Shown: piece by piece, positions 10,718-21,150 of the stretch
Position numbering within the stretch: position 1 is the first letter of the stretch
How the letters are laid out: each line of letters opens with the position of its first letter
Assembly (NCBI GenBank): GCA_023630585.1
Contig: CM042552.1
Span: forward strand, 17,557,569-17,621,568
DNA: 64,000 nt
Origin: Cranoglanis bouderius
Taxonomy: Eukaryota; Chordata; Actinopteri; Siluriformes; Cranoglanididae
Direction of reading: 5' to 3'
Program-made: the position numbers and the translations under genes
Notes under the pieces: model-generated
Told to the model about the DNA's origin: nothing
Database searches by the model: none
The model's input: the letters and a program-made list of their open reading frames with translations, nothing else

Positions 10718-12640
10718 TTTCAATTCAATTCAATTCAATTCTATTTGTATAGACAAAACAATGGGCATTGTCACAACGCATGAATATATAAATTCTGGAT
10801 ATACATTTTAAATGTAAAAATGTATCCCTAATGGGCAAGCCAGAGGCGATGGTGGCAAGGAAATTCCCTGAGACAATATGAGGAAGAAACCTTGAGAGGA
10901 ACCAGACTCAAAAGGGAACCCATCCTCATCTGGGTGAAACTGCATAGTGCAATTGTAAATAATTTCTCTTCTAAAACTGTGAACTATATGGTCAAAAGCT
11001 GCAATTGTGTAACCAGAAACTTATGAGCAACCCTCCAGATCTGCTCCTTTATCTAAGAAAAAACTATTAACAAAAGGCTTGACTAAACAAATATGCATTC
11101 AGCCTATACTTAAACACTGACACTGTGTCTGAGTCCCGAACACTAATTGGAAGGCTGTTCCATAACTGTGGGGCTTTGTAAGAGAAAGCTGTGCCCCATG
11201 TGGCAGCCTTCACTATTCAAGGTAACATCAAAGAGCCTAAACCTTTTGATTGAAGTAGGTGTGGCAGATCACAAAAGACCAAAACTTCACTCAGGCAGTG
11301 TAGCGTGAGACCATTCAGTGCTTTATAGGTCAATAGTAGTATTTTATAATCAGTGCAAAATTTGATTGGGAGCCAGTGCGGTGTGGATAAGATATGGGTG
11401 ATGTGGGTTCTTGTAAGGACTCTGGAGATTGTTTATGCACCTATTGGAGCATCCAGACAGTAAGGCATTACAATAATCCAACCTAGATGTAACAAATGCA
11501 GGAAATATTTTTTTTTGCATGTGTATTGAGATTATATTTCTTATCTTAGCAATATTTATGAGATGAAAGAAGGATATTATTGTAATATTATCTACATGAG
11601 CTTCAAAATAAAGACTGAAGTCAATAATCACACCAAGGTCTTTTACTTCTGCATATGATGTAACAGAAAGGCCATCCAGAGTTACTATGTAATCAGAAAG
11701 CTTACTTTTAGCTGCATGTGGTCCTAGTACAAGTACGTCTGTCTTGTCAGAATTAAGTAGAAGGAAGTTAATAAGCATCCAGTGTCTAATGTCTTTTACA
11801 CATTCCTCAACTTTATTAAGCTGGTGTCTCTCATCTGACTTTGCTGAAACATACAACTGTGGGTCAACAGCATAACAGTGGAAGCTAATACCATGCTTAC
11901 AAATAATTTTACCCAGAGGTAGCGTATATAATGAAAAAAACAGTGGGCCTAAAACATAACCCTGTGAAACACCAAACTTTACATTAGTGTGCGTAGAGAA
12001 GTCACCATTTCATCTACAAACTGGTAACTATCAGCTAAATAAGACCTGAGCCAGGAGAGGGTCGTTCTCTTAACTCCAACAACATTTTGTAGACTAACAA
12101 GGAGAATAGTATGATCAATGGTATCAAAAGCTGCACTAAGGTCAAGCAACGAGACAAAACCCTGATCAGAGGCCAGTAGTAGGTCATTTACCACTTTAAC
12201 CAGTGCTGTCTCTGTGCTGTGATGAGGCTTAAATCCTGACTGATAGATTTCATGAATGTTATTTCTATGTAGGTATGAGCATAACTACTGTGCTACAACA
12301 TTTTCTAGGATCTTGGAGATAAAGGAGAGGTTTGATATGGGCCTATAGTTGGAGAGCTGACAGTGGTAAATGTCAGTTTTTTAAATCAGGGTTTTGATAA
12401 CTGCTAGTTTAAAAGATTTAGGTACATAGCCAGTGCTAAGGGAAGAACTGATTATATTTTTTAGAAGTGGTTTGATTGCTTCTGGTAGTATCTGTTTGGA
12501 TGTTAGGTAAGGGATCTAGTACAGAAGTTGATGATTTTGATGAAGAAATTAGTTAAATTAGTTCAGTCTCTCAAAGGGGAGTAAAACATTCTAATTGCTG
12601 ATCTTATATAGTTAAACTGTTATCTACAGGGTTAGTTATC
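10718..12640 (-). pseudogene. CR1/L2-type LINE reverse transcriptase and 3' UTR, copy B
   Basis: Reading the minus strand from 12640 down: RT core (LLASDQGFVSLLDLSAAFD near 12120-12190), SQGYVLGPL-type motif (about 11950), the catalytic box (about 11860), LNSDKTDVLVLGP and the thumb/C-terminal region (to about 11200), then the 3' UTR and TTGAAT repeats at 10718-10740. The catalytic YADD box reads YAVD, so a metal-binding aspartate is replaced by valine. Other frame breaks occur near 11950 and 11450. The element is dead. It supplies the LINE segment missing from copy A. Confidence 0.85.
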
Positions 12641-12789
12641 AAATTGCCTGGCTTTAAATCTAGTCTGAAAATATATAATCTGAAAATTTATGATCATTTG
12701 CCTGATATTTTCAATTTTGTCATTTTAAAAAATCATGGTCAGTTTAGCCTGCTTGTCTGCTCCATGGCCTTGGCTCTTGATTGTCACCA

Positions 12790-13603
12790 ATTAACTAAGC
12801 CTGTTCTGAAACTATGTGCTATGCTGCAAGAAATGAGAGCAGCACCTTCCTGAGAGGGATGGACACTGTCCTACCCTAACAGGCCACCCTTGCCCTCAAA
12901 ACTACTCCAATTATTTGTTAAGCCCACATTGTTTTCAGAGCACCACCTGGACATCCAACAGTTCAGTGACCATAACCTGCTGTAAGCTACATCGCCACGC
13001 CACATTGGGATGGGACCAGAGCATAGAACTGCAGTGGACCTTGTCTTCACTACTGTACATGCCTCTACAATGTTTCTCTTAGAAATCTCTGACTGACAAA
13101 GGCATATATCATTAGTTCCACCTTTGAAAACCTATGATTGCCTAAGACCCTAAGATTACCTGTTACTGTATATATGTATACCTGGCTCCCAGTATAGACC
13201 TAACTAAAGCTGCTGGTGCCCCTAAAGCTAATTTCATGTACCTTAATATACAGTCTCCTATAGCCAGAGCTTTTTCAGGTTTCTCCGTGGGTGCTTCAGT
13301 TGGTGCCTCAGTGAGGAGAGCAAACCTGTGAAGTGGAGAGGAGTGGTGCTCCCATGGGTGAGCCTTAGCGTTAGCTTTGGCTTTGCAATTATGGTGCAGA
13401 GTCATCACCCATCCGCCCCGCTGTGAAGGCTCTAATGCCGGAGTTAATCTGACTCTTGACCGTTTCCTCCAAACTCTTTTTCCTTTCTTGTATGTGAAAC
13501 TACACACACACAGCTTTGAAAATTTCAACCATGAAACCCTCTCTATTCCCACCTTCCCACATTCTTTTTTAGCGTAGGAAACAAGACATATACAAGTGCA
13601 CAC
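12790..13603 (-). pseudogene. CR1/L2-type LINE ORF1 with SGNH esterase domain, copy B
   Basis: From 13603 downward a 146-codon frame covers the region before the esterase and block I (EKALAIGDCILRYMKL). Block III (GTND) and block V (DSVHPSQEGA) follow near 13090 and 12860 in other frames, with a stop just before DSVH. Block I again has C for the expected serine, as in copy A, so the change predates the duplication or belongs to this subfamily. ORF2 endonuclease is absent here too, so the internal deletion is shared by both copies. Confidence 0.75.
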
Positions 13604-13829
13604 ATAGAAATAAACAGTTGCAAAAACCGGTACATTTCAAGCACAGAGAACCAGTCTACTCCAGATATTCCCGCATTCTGCTCCCACTGTTGCATGTGTA
13701 TCTACATATTTTCTCACAGGAACCTCCAAAATATAATTGCATCACATTCTCTCATTTGCAAATTAACGATGGACATAAGATATAAATAGCTCTGTGTCAC
13801 TGTACTGTATGTCATCTCACTACAAAAAG

Positions 13830-14180
13830 TCAATATCGCAAAAATTAATCTCTCTTCAGAGAGCTCAGCGAAATCACTTTAGAAGAGCATGAAGCAAATG
13901 TAGATGAAGAACTTTCTGAACATGATGATTATACAGTATCTTGATCCATTCAGTTTCTGGTAGTGAATTTAAAGATGGATATGGCATCAACCATCAAACC
14001 TTCCCAGCACCAACTCATCAGCATGATATTTGAGAAGAAATGTTGATGTCCAAAAATGGTGAAACCGAATGGTCTCCTCATCCTAGGAATGAGACACCAA
14101 GAATGGCTGCCGATGTTAAAAGGATGAAACTGGGACCAACATGAATAGTTATTACACAAGTGCAGTCCATAAAATTTGCC
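13830..14180 (+). pseudogene. piggyBac-type transposase N-terminal remnant
   Basis: Joined plus-strand frames give an acidic N-terminal stretch (EEHEANVDEELSEHDDY), then FKDGYG, then SKNGETEWSPHPRNETPRMAADV and a short KLGPT-like piece. This resembles the start of piggyBac-derived transposases, where an SKNG-x-x-W-S motif precedes the GPT...AVTHVQDI region. The DDD catalytic core is not present; the sequence becomes AT-rich and stop-filled after about 14180. At least one frameshift and one stop lie inside. Family recognition rests on short motifs. Confidence 0.45.
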
Positions 14181-15059
14181 ACACACAGTGAAAATCTGTC
14201 CCTCATGTGGTGTGTAAAAATGTACATGGGCCCATTTATCATTCACATAAAACATTTTGTATATACAATTGACTTTGAAATTGTTCTGAAAATGACTAAA
14301 TTTCAGTAGTGATGAAAACCTTGTTATATTTGTATTTGTTCAAGATAAAGATTTGTACCATCTCAGTCTAGTGCATATAAACAAGCTGGTTAGTCTCTCT
14401 TCTCTCTCTTTATTAGTGAGCGGGGCTGAGGTGTGTAAGAGCCTCATGGATACATCACTCTCCTCTCCTCTCCACCAATAGCTGGTGTGTGGTGGGCATT
14501 CTGGAACACTATGGCTACCATTGCATCATAATGCATTCATGCATTCTTAATTAACTACATGAAACATTATTCTTTTTCTATTTCTAGTAACAGGATTTAT
14601 TAGATTGTATCCTAAATTTGACCTGATTGTTTGCAGTTTCTTATGACATACATATATAACCTGTTAGTCTTATACAAAGTGATCTTTGTTTCTTTTTCTC
14701 TCCCCCTTTGCACGTGATCTTGTACTAACTCAGATAGTTTTCTGTTTGATTTTCTGTTTGATAACCTTTGTCTCTGAACAGCATTGTTTTGATTCTGTTG
14801 TGATTTGGTGGATAACAGACTAAGCGCACATCACGTCACTCTTATTCCACCTCTGAATTCACTCATTTGAAAACTGGGACCAATTAATTGGAGCTAGAGC
14901 TCCTTATAAATCCATAACAGTCATTCATTCCCAATGACCATATGATGTGGAAACCTTCCTTTTCAAATTACACAGTATTTGATTTACTCTTCTTTCTGCA
15001 AAGATGCATGGGCACTGGAACGTCCCATTGTCTTCAAGCCAAGCATGCTGCTCCCTTTC
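14181..15059. other. AT-rich stretch without supported gene
   Basis: No coding signal. A short segment near 14395-14430 resembles part of the gypsy LTR at 17995-18025 and may be a further LTR scrap. Confidence 0.4.
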
Positions 15060-15441
<382 letters not shown>

Positions 15442-15460
15442 TTGTGCCAAAACCCAGGAG
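15442..15460 (+). other. Probable primer binding site of the gypsy element
   Basis: TTGTGCCAAAACCCAGGAG follows the LTR end and resembles the TGGTGCC...ACCCGGGA type tRNA-primer site of fish gypsy elements, with substitutions. Confidence 0.5.
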
Positions 15461-15599
15461 GAAGCAGCTCTGAGAATGTCGTCACATGGACCTGGGGTCC
15501 AGTTCCCTCCCAAGTGATCCAGGCCAAGCAGCAATCCAGAGCCTGCTAAACTCCTCCACCTCCTTCTCCTCCTCTTGTATGAGTACCCCCTTCAGCTTC

Positions 15600-15790
15600 T
15601 TCTCTTTGGCCAGGATGACTCTGCAGGAGGATGCTGAGGCATACCTGGAGATATTTGAGGGTATAAACTTGGCATGTGGAATGGCCAAGGAGAGTGGGGG
15701 CTGTGCATTCAAGTCCTCCTGATCGGAGAAGCACAGATGGCTGCCTATTGTCTGCCACCCGAGTGCCAGCTACATGGCCGAGAGGGAGAG
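15600..15790 (+). pseudogene. Gypsy gag fragment
   Basis: MTLQEDAEAYLEIFEG at 15615 matches the gag capsid signature of fish gypsy elements (DDVEAYL-x-x-FE). A frameshift follows, then GEAQMAAYCLPPE in another frame, the next block of the same domain. Gag would form the particle. The zinc-knuckle part is not recognisable. Confidence 0.65.
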
Positions 15791-15999
15791 CGGATCAATC
15801 CCAGTCTCATGCTTAACCTTATTTTTCTTTTTTTCCTTCTCCCCAAGGTGCCGCAGAGTCCCAGAGAGCTTAAAAGGGGTCTGGGCAGGTCTGAGGGGCT
15901 GTGGAAAACTGGGAAATTTCCATGCAGAGTGCCCAAGAATGGATGTTAGTCAGGTGCTCTGGATCTCTGCGGTCCCATGGCCCTCCCCCAGTATGGCGC

Positions 16000-16220
16000 C
16001 AACATACAGAGTGCTGGTTAGTACTAAAGGGATATACATCAGGCCTTGGTGGATTCGGGCAGTGTTCCGACCTTTAGCCACCAAAGCCTGATTCAAGATG
16101 AGGCTTTGAAAAGGTACTGGTGGTGAAAGTGAGATGTATTCACAGGGTTCTGTACACTTATCCGATGACGCCCCTTATTCTTGAGAATGAATTGGCCTGG
16201 GTTTTGGGAGCTCGCCGCAG
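16000..16220 (+). pseudogene. Gypsy protease fragment
   Basis: The frame around 16035-16090 reads HQALVDSGS, the active-site motif of a retropepsin-like aspartic protease (DSG), followed by HQSLIQDEAL. A tail containing a NWPG-like motif lies near 16195. Frameshifts and stops separate these pieces. It lies between gag and integrase, as expected for the Gmr1-like order. Confidence 0.6.
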
Positions 16221-16629
16221 ATATAAAACTGGTGGGTCCCCACACTCAGAATGGTGTGAGGTCTTCTGGGTACATCATGCATCCATGACTAGGCTGGGAT
16301 GATTGGTGAGACAGCAGGCCTCCTTGAGGGCGGCAACCCACCCCCTCACCTCGAGCCCCTAGTGCATTTCCCACTGGAACAGTCACACAATGATTCTTCA
16401 AAGAATGCATTCAATCAGGTGGCAGTGATTGACGGGGAGAATGTCCAAGCTGGGATAGCACTAACCTTTCCCCATTTTTCAATTATCAAGACTGGTTATA
16501 CCGAGTGAGCTGGGTCACTTAAACTGGAGAATCTATGACCCAGTTTTTGGTACCAAAAAGCCACTGTGAACCACTCTTCTGATGACCAGGCACCTTGGGG
16601 TGAAGAAAACACTATACTGGCTAATGGCT

Positions 16630-17310
16630 CATTTTTACTTTCCGGGCATTAGCAGTGATATTCTTCGGTGGTGTGTGTCTGAAGATATTGCTTTGTATTA
16701 GTTCTGGTGGACTATGCAGTGTGACATACTGAAGCCATGCCACTTAGGCACTGTTTTGAGTAATCTCCCAAGTTGGGATGTTGAAAGAAATCCTGACTAA
16801 CCAAGGCACATTTATGTCACATTTACTAAGAAAACTTTATGAAGATATCCACAACAGGGACAAATGGATGGAAGTGAAGAGTACAGGAGGTTCCCTGAGC
16901 CTCCACAGGGTTTTCCACTTTTGAATTATTAGAAGCCCCACAGAGTGTTAGATGTGATTAAATTGGGAGGATGGTCTAACACCCAGTAAAAATGAAATTC
17001 AGTATGTCTTAGACCTGCGATTAAAACTCAACACATTAGGTCACTGATCACAGGAAAATTTGCTCCAGGCCCAGGAGAGGCAACAACAGCTCTATAATAG
17101 GTGCTCCCAACTGAGACAATATGCATTGGAAGATAAAGTCCTCATATTATTTCCCGCCTACAGCTAGAAATTACTCGCCAAGTGGCAAAGGCCCTTGGAG
17201 GTCACACGATGAGTAGGAGAAGTTGATTATGAGGTTGTGCATACAGACAGGGGAAATGCGCATCAGATATACCACCTTAACCTCCTAAAAGAATAGAGTA
17301 AGGCAGTCCC
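16630..17310 (+). pseudogene. Gypsy integrase core and C-terminal region
   Basis: Discontinuous frames give FPGISSDILRWC (end of the zinc-binding region, 16640), VLVDYA (about 16705), KEILTNQGT (about 16780), then STGFSTFELL, NEIQYVLDLR, QERQQQLYNRCSQLRQYALEDKVL, KLLAKWQRPLEVTR, VGEVDYEVV and QIYHLNLLKE near 17300. This is the integrase core plus the GPF/GPY-type C-terminal module. In the core the TDQG catalytic aspartate reads N (TNQG). The block ends before RNase H begins, which fixes the unusual domain order. Confidence 0.8.
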
Positions 17311-17319
17311 TGTTGCTCT

Positions 17320-17860
17320 GGCAATGGCAGTGGCAGAGAGAGATGAGTTATGGAATGTCCGAAGACAGCTGATTCCACTCTGGCCCTGTCTGGAGACCAT
17401 CTCTCACCATTCCACAGGACAGAGGTTGCCAAGTTCCAATCTGAATTTTCTGACCCTTCACTCCCCTAACTTTTCTCTTCTTTTTGTGTTGCAGACTGAT
17501 GTGTCGGGCTGGGGCCATTCTGTCCCAAGTGGTGAAGGGGGAGGACCAGCCAGTGCTGTACATAAGCAGGAAACTTTCAGTGCGGGAGTCGAAGTACAGC
17601 ACTATGGAGAAGTATTCTTTAGCCATCAAAATGCTGGTCATCACACTCCGACACTACTTATTGAGGTGCCCATTCACCCTCTGTTGGGATCACTCCACCC
17701 TGCAGTGGCTCCAATGCTTGAGGAATACCAACGCACAGATCACTCGTTGGTATATGGCATTACAGTCCTATAACTTCAGTGTGGTCCGCAGAGGACAACA
17801 GGGGACCACACTGCGACTGACTCCCCCTGCCCCCCAGGTCAGATGGCTCCCCAGCCTCTG
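17320..17860 (+). pseudogene. Gypsy pre-RT linker fused to RNase H
   Basis: 17320-17440 encodes the linker that precedes RT in this element group (AERDEL, then a degraded EFSD-type region). It passes directly into NFSLLFVLQTDVSGWG (17450-17510) and then, in the adjacent frame, RNase H: LYISRKLSVRESKYSTMEKYSLAIK and ITRWYMALQSYNFSVVRR (17560-17790). RT palm and fingers are gone. The RNase H key aspartate in TDVSG is retained; the E of the KE-x-LAI motif reads Y. A deletion of roughly the whole RT is inferred. Confidence 0.8.
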
Positions 17861-17877
17861 TCAGGCAGTGGGGGTTC

Positions 17878-18119
17878 TGTGGCAGGTGGGGGCATGGTTT
17901 AATGGGAGTCTGCAGTGGGAGTCTGGGGAATGGAGCAAATTAACAGGGCACACCTGTTTCTCATTTGTAGATACTTATTAACATGCTGCTTTTCTTCCTT
18001 TTTGTCTCTCTTTCAGTAAGCAGGGCTGACGTGTGGTTTTGTGTTTGTGTGTGTATGTGTATGTGCGCAGGTGTGGGTGAAAGCGGATCTGAGCTGAACC
18101 AAGACACTGGAAGGCAGCC

Positions 18120-18162
<43 letters not shown>

Positions 18163-18291
18163 TGTGTGTGTGAGATACAGTGGAGCTGAACTGAACTGAC
18201 TTGAACTAAACCACTTGAAAGCTGCTGATTTTTTTTCTGTGGTTTGCCTTTTTCTGTGACCTTGCGCCACAATCTAATTTGTCCCGCCACA
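17878..18291 (+). repeat. Gypsy 3' LTR
   Basis: Starts TGTGGCAGG and ends GCCACA, with inverted terminal words. It follows a G-rich stretch (GGCAGTGGGGG) that may be the polypurine tract. Its first bases match the solo LTR at 22906 (TGTGG...GGGGGCATGG), so both belong to one family. Confidence 0.8.
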
Positions 18292-18558
18292 GTTTCATAA
18301 TGAACCAAAAATATTTTTACACTACTCATAATAACATAAAAGATCTCTGTTTTGCGCTGTCGCTTCAGCAAAGCATCTCTCACTCCAAGTCATTCAGACA
18401 ACATTTTTATTCTGGGTATATCATTTTTGCACTCCCTTGCCAAAATGGAGGGTGCTTGAGAAGGGGTCACATTACAGCATCTACTGCAGTTATCCACTAG
18501 TCCAAAAATACCATTTATTTTTATTTGTTTGACTAATTGTAGTCACCTTCATTTTCAG
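18292..18558. other. Short spacer, nothing recognised
   Basis: No coding or repeat signal beyond A/T richness. Confidence 0.4.
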
Positions 18559-18732
18559 GTCAAATCAGACCTTCATAACAGGCTGCAAGGAGAGCACCTG
18601 GCTGCCTGCCTGAGGGTCTCCATCAATGGGCCAAGCCCAGAGGAATTCAACTACAAAAGGGCATTAGAACTGTTTTTCTCAAAGCCCTGGGAAATGAAAT
18701 GTCCAAATTCAGGGTGCAAAGTTTGCCAATAG
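18559..18732 (+). pseudogene. hAT-like C-terminal (dimerisation-type) exon fragment
   Basis: After a TTTTCAG acceptor-like site the frame reads VKSDLHNRL, then EHLAACLRVSINGPSPEEFNYKRALELFF, ending at a stop. The pattern R-x-x-RL...L-x-x-L-x-R-x-x-I-x-GPS-x-x-x-F-x-Y-x-RA is typical of the C-terminal end of hAT-derived proteins of the ZNF862/KIAA1586 kind. No other exon is seen nearby, so it is probably a lone transposon remnant. It is unlike the hAT at 4661-8410. Confidence 0.45.
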
Positions 18733-19555
18733 GGACATAGGGAGAGTTGATAAATACCATGTCCTCCTCATCCAGTATGTTTTTTTTTTTTTTTTTTTTT
18801 TTTCTAAAAAAAATAATCCAGTTCAACACAGGTAACCACTTTTGCTTCATTTCTTTGATGGCACAAATGTATGCTCTAGTCGATTTTGTGTTTTGACCAT
18901 TTGTGAACCACGTTAAACTCCATCTCATTTACCATGCTTTGTGGGTGTGACTTTTTTGCAGTGTCTTCACCATTCATATCTATATAACCAACACGTTTAT
19001 GATTGAATTACTACTAGAGCACAAAAGTGTTCACAAGAGCAAAAAGTTTTTCATAGATGCAGCATCTTTAATTTTGTTCTCAAAGTGCACCAGATTGATG
19101 TATTTAACTGTAAAATGTACAAAATTTTCTTACAGAGGAGCATGCCCTGGAACCCCCCAGAGGGTCAGAGGTCCACCCACCACAGTTACAAAACATTTAA
19201 CACAGCTGGTCAATCATTTTATTTGATTTTAGTGAGACTTTTATTAACATCATTAAAATAATGGCATAAATTCAGTTATACCTAACCCATATACTAGCAA
19301 AAGATTCAATATTAGCAGGGGAGTGAGACAGGTATGCCTGATCTATCCTTTTCTTTTAGTTGCTGAATTGCTGTTGTTAAGCATTCTTAATTCCAGTGAA
19401 TTGGAATCTCCAATTGAAAGATTTGTCACAGCTTTATTTTTGAAGAATAAAAGTTTTCTGTCAAAAGCCATCAAAATGGTAGCATTTTTTGATCTGGAAT
19501 TCTCTGCATACATAGTCGTTACAATAAGGACACTGAAAACATTCAGGTGAAAGAT
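18733..19555. other. Non-coding, includes a poly(T) run
   Basis: A T run of about 23 bp lies at 18780-18803. A short segment after TTTCTTACAG at 19135 (coding CPGTPQRVRGPP) is reminiscent of repeat-derived exon sequence but is too short to assign. Confidence 0.4.
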
Positions 19556-19795
19556 TGGCAGGTCATGTACACCTGTTGCCAATCACACCAAACATATAAA
19601 TAGAACGCACTATCATCCTATGCTTTTGTTTTTGGACTTTGGATTTGCCTTGTTTGTGTGGTTTGCTCATCGCCTGATCATTGCCTTTTTTTTTTTTTTT
19701 TATTACACCTTTGCGTTATGATTTGGATTTGTCTGCTAGTTCTTACAATAAACTCTAACTGCATTTGCATCCACTTCAGCCTACCTTTCCTTACA
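19556..19795 (+). mobile_element. Solo LTR with perfect 5-bp target duplication
   Basis: A 240-bp segment starts TGGCAGGTCATG and ends CCTTACA. AAGAT flanks it on both sides (19551-19555 and 19796-19800). Near the 3' end AATAAACTC followed by TGCATTTGCATCC resembles the R/U5 region of the LTRs at 3872 and 25630. Confidence 0.8.
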
Positions 19796-20190
19796 AAGAT
19801 TCAGTTAAATATCTAAGAATTTATAGAACAAAAATATTAGTGCTAAACAATGAAATTTTGTCTGAAAATTCATAAAAGCCAAATATATCCTTTAGCTCAG
19901 GTCACAGAGAAATATCTCTGTTATCCAAAGCAGAGGGTTTGTCCTGTTTTGTATACCCCTCATTATCCTTATATGTTAATGATGCTGCTTGCAAAGGAAT
20001 TAAGTAAAAGTTCTAGAGATTAGGCATGTGGAAAATCTGACCTTTTGTACAAAGCCGTTAACATGGTAAACAGCACAGATTTGCTTACATTTTAATAGGG
20101 ATCTAGAAATAGTGATATTGAACATTTACTTTCTTTGTTTTTAATATTTAAAAAATCTAAAACCTTCTGTTTTAGAACCCACTATGTGTG
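19796..20190. other. AT-rich spacer
   Basis: Nothing recognised between the solo LTR and the Tc1-like element. Confidence 0.4.
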
Positions 20191-21150
20191 TATGCATTGG
20201 ATATAAAAAGTCTACACACCCCTGTTAAAATGGCAGGTGTTTGTTCAGTAAAAGAATAACACTAAGATAAATAATGTCAGATCTTTTCCCACCTTTAATG
20301 TGAAACTGAAACAACCTAGTTGCACACCCCTTAGACTATTAATTTGTTGAAGCACCTTTTGATTTTATTACACCATCGCTTTGATTTTATTTTATTTTTG
20401 GGTAAGAGACTACCATCTTGACAAAAGCATTCTAGATTCATCAAAATGTAAGGGCATTGCTTGTGCACAGCCTGCTTCAGGTCACCCCACAGATTTTTAG
20501 TTGGATTCAGGTTTGGGCTCTGGTCATTCTCATTCAAAAACATCGTTCTTCTTTTGGTTAAGCCATTCGTTTATTGATTTGGATGTATGCTTTGGGTCAG
20601 TGTTGTGCTGAAAGGTGAAATTTCTTTTCATCTTCAGCTTACTAGCAGACACCTGAAAGTTTTGCACTAAAATCAACTGGTATTTGTAGCTATTCATGAG
20701 TCCCTCCACCTTCATAAAACCCCAGTTCTGGCTGAAGAAAAGCAGCCCTAAAGCATGATGCTGCCACCACCATGCTGCATCGTGGGTATGGTGTTCTCTT
20801 AATGGTGTTTTTGTTGTTGTTGTTGTTTTTTTGTTGCACCAAACATACCTTTTGGAATTATGGAATCATTATGCCTTTTGGTATTGGTCTCATCAGACCA
20901 TAACACATTTTGCAACATGGTTTTGTGGTGATTTAGTTGAGCTTGGATGCTTTTTTTATGCTGTTAAATATGATTATAAAACGATGTGCACACTTATGCA
21001 ACAAGATTATTGTAACTGTAATTTATTATTGTGAAAAGTTCTGACGATTTATCTTGTTTTTTTGTTTTTTTTTGTTTGTTTGTTTGTTTTTTTTAATCAC
21101 AAAAACCTGCCATTTTAACAGGGGTGTGTAGACATTTTATATCCACTGTA
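20191..21150 (-). mobile_element. Tc1-like element, internally deleted
   Basis: Inverted terminal repeats: GGATATAAAAAGTCTACACACC near 20199 pairs with GGTGTGTAGACATTTTATATCC ending near 21146. At 960 bp it is shorter than full-length Tc1 elements (about 1.3-1.6 kb). Confidence 0.85.
20331..20715 (-). pseudogene. Tc1-like transposase, C-terminal part
   Basis: Two overlapping minus-strand frames give KLKMKRNFTFQHNTDPKHTSKS (second catalytic Asp region) and SPNLNPTKNLWGDLKQAVHK. The third catalytic residue, normally E in LNPIENLW, reads K here, so the DDE triad is broken. The N-terminal helix-turn-helix and first Asp are missing. Confidence 0.8.

Larger units (their letters stand above)
9736..13340. 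repeat. Duplicated composite LINE block, copy B
   Basis: Same order as copy A: L1 ORF1-like fragment (+), then a CR1/L2 LINE 3' end, RT and ORF1 (all -). It lacks the solo LTR and the hAT element, so it is the uninterrupted reference for both insertions. Its left edge joins directly to the ORF1 end of copy A at about 9735. Its LINE continues further 5' (to about 13603) than copy A does. Confidence 0.75.
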
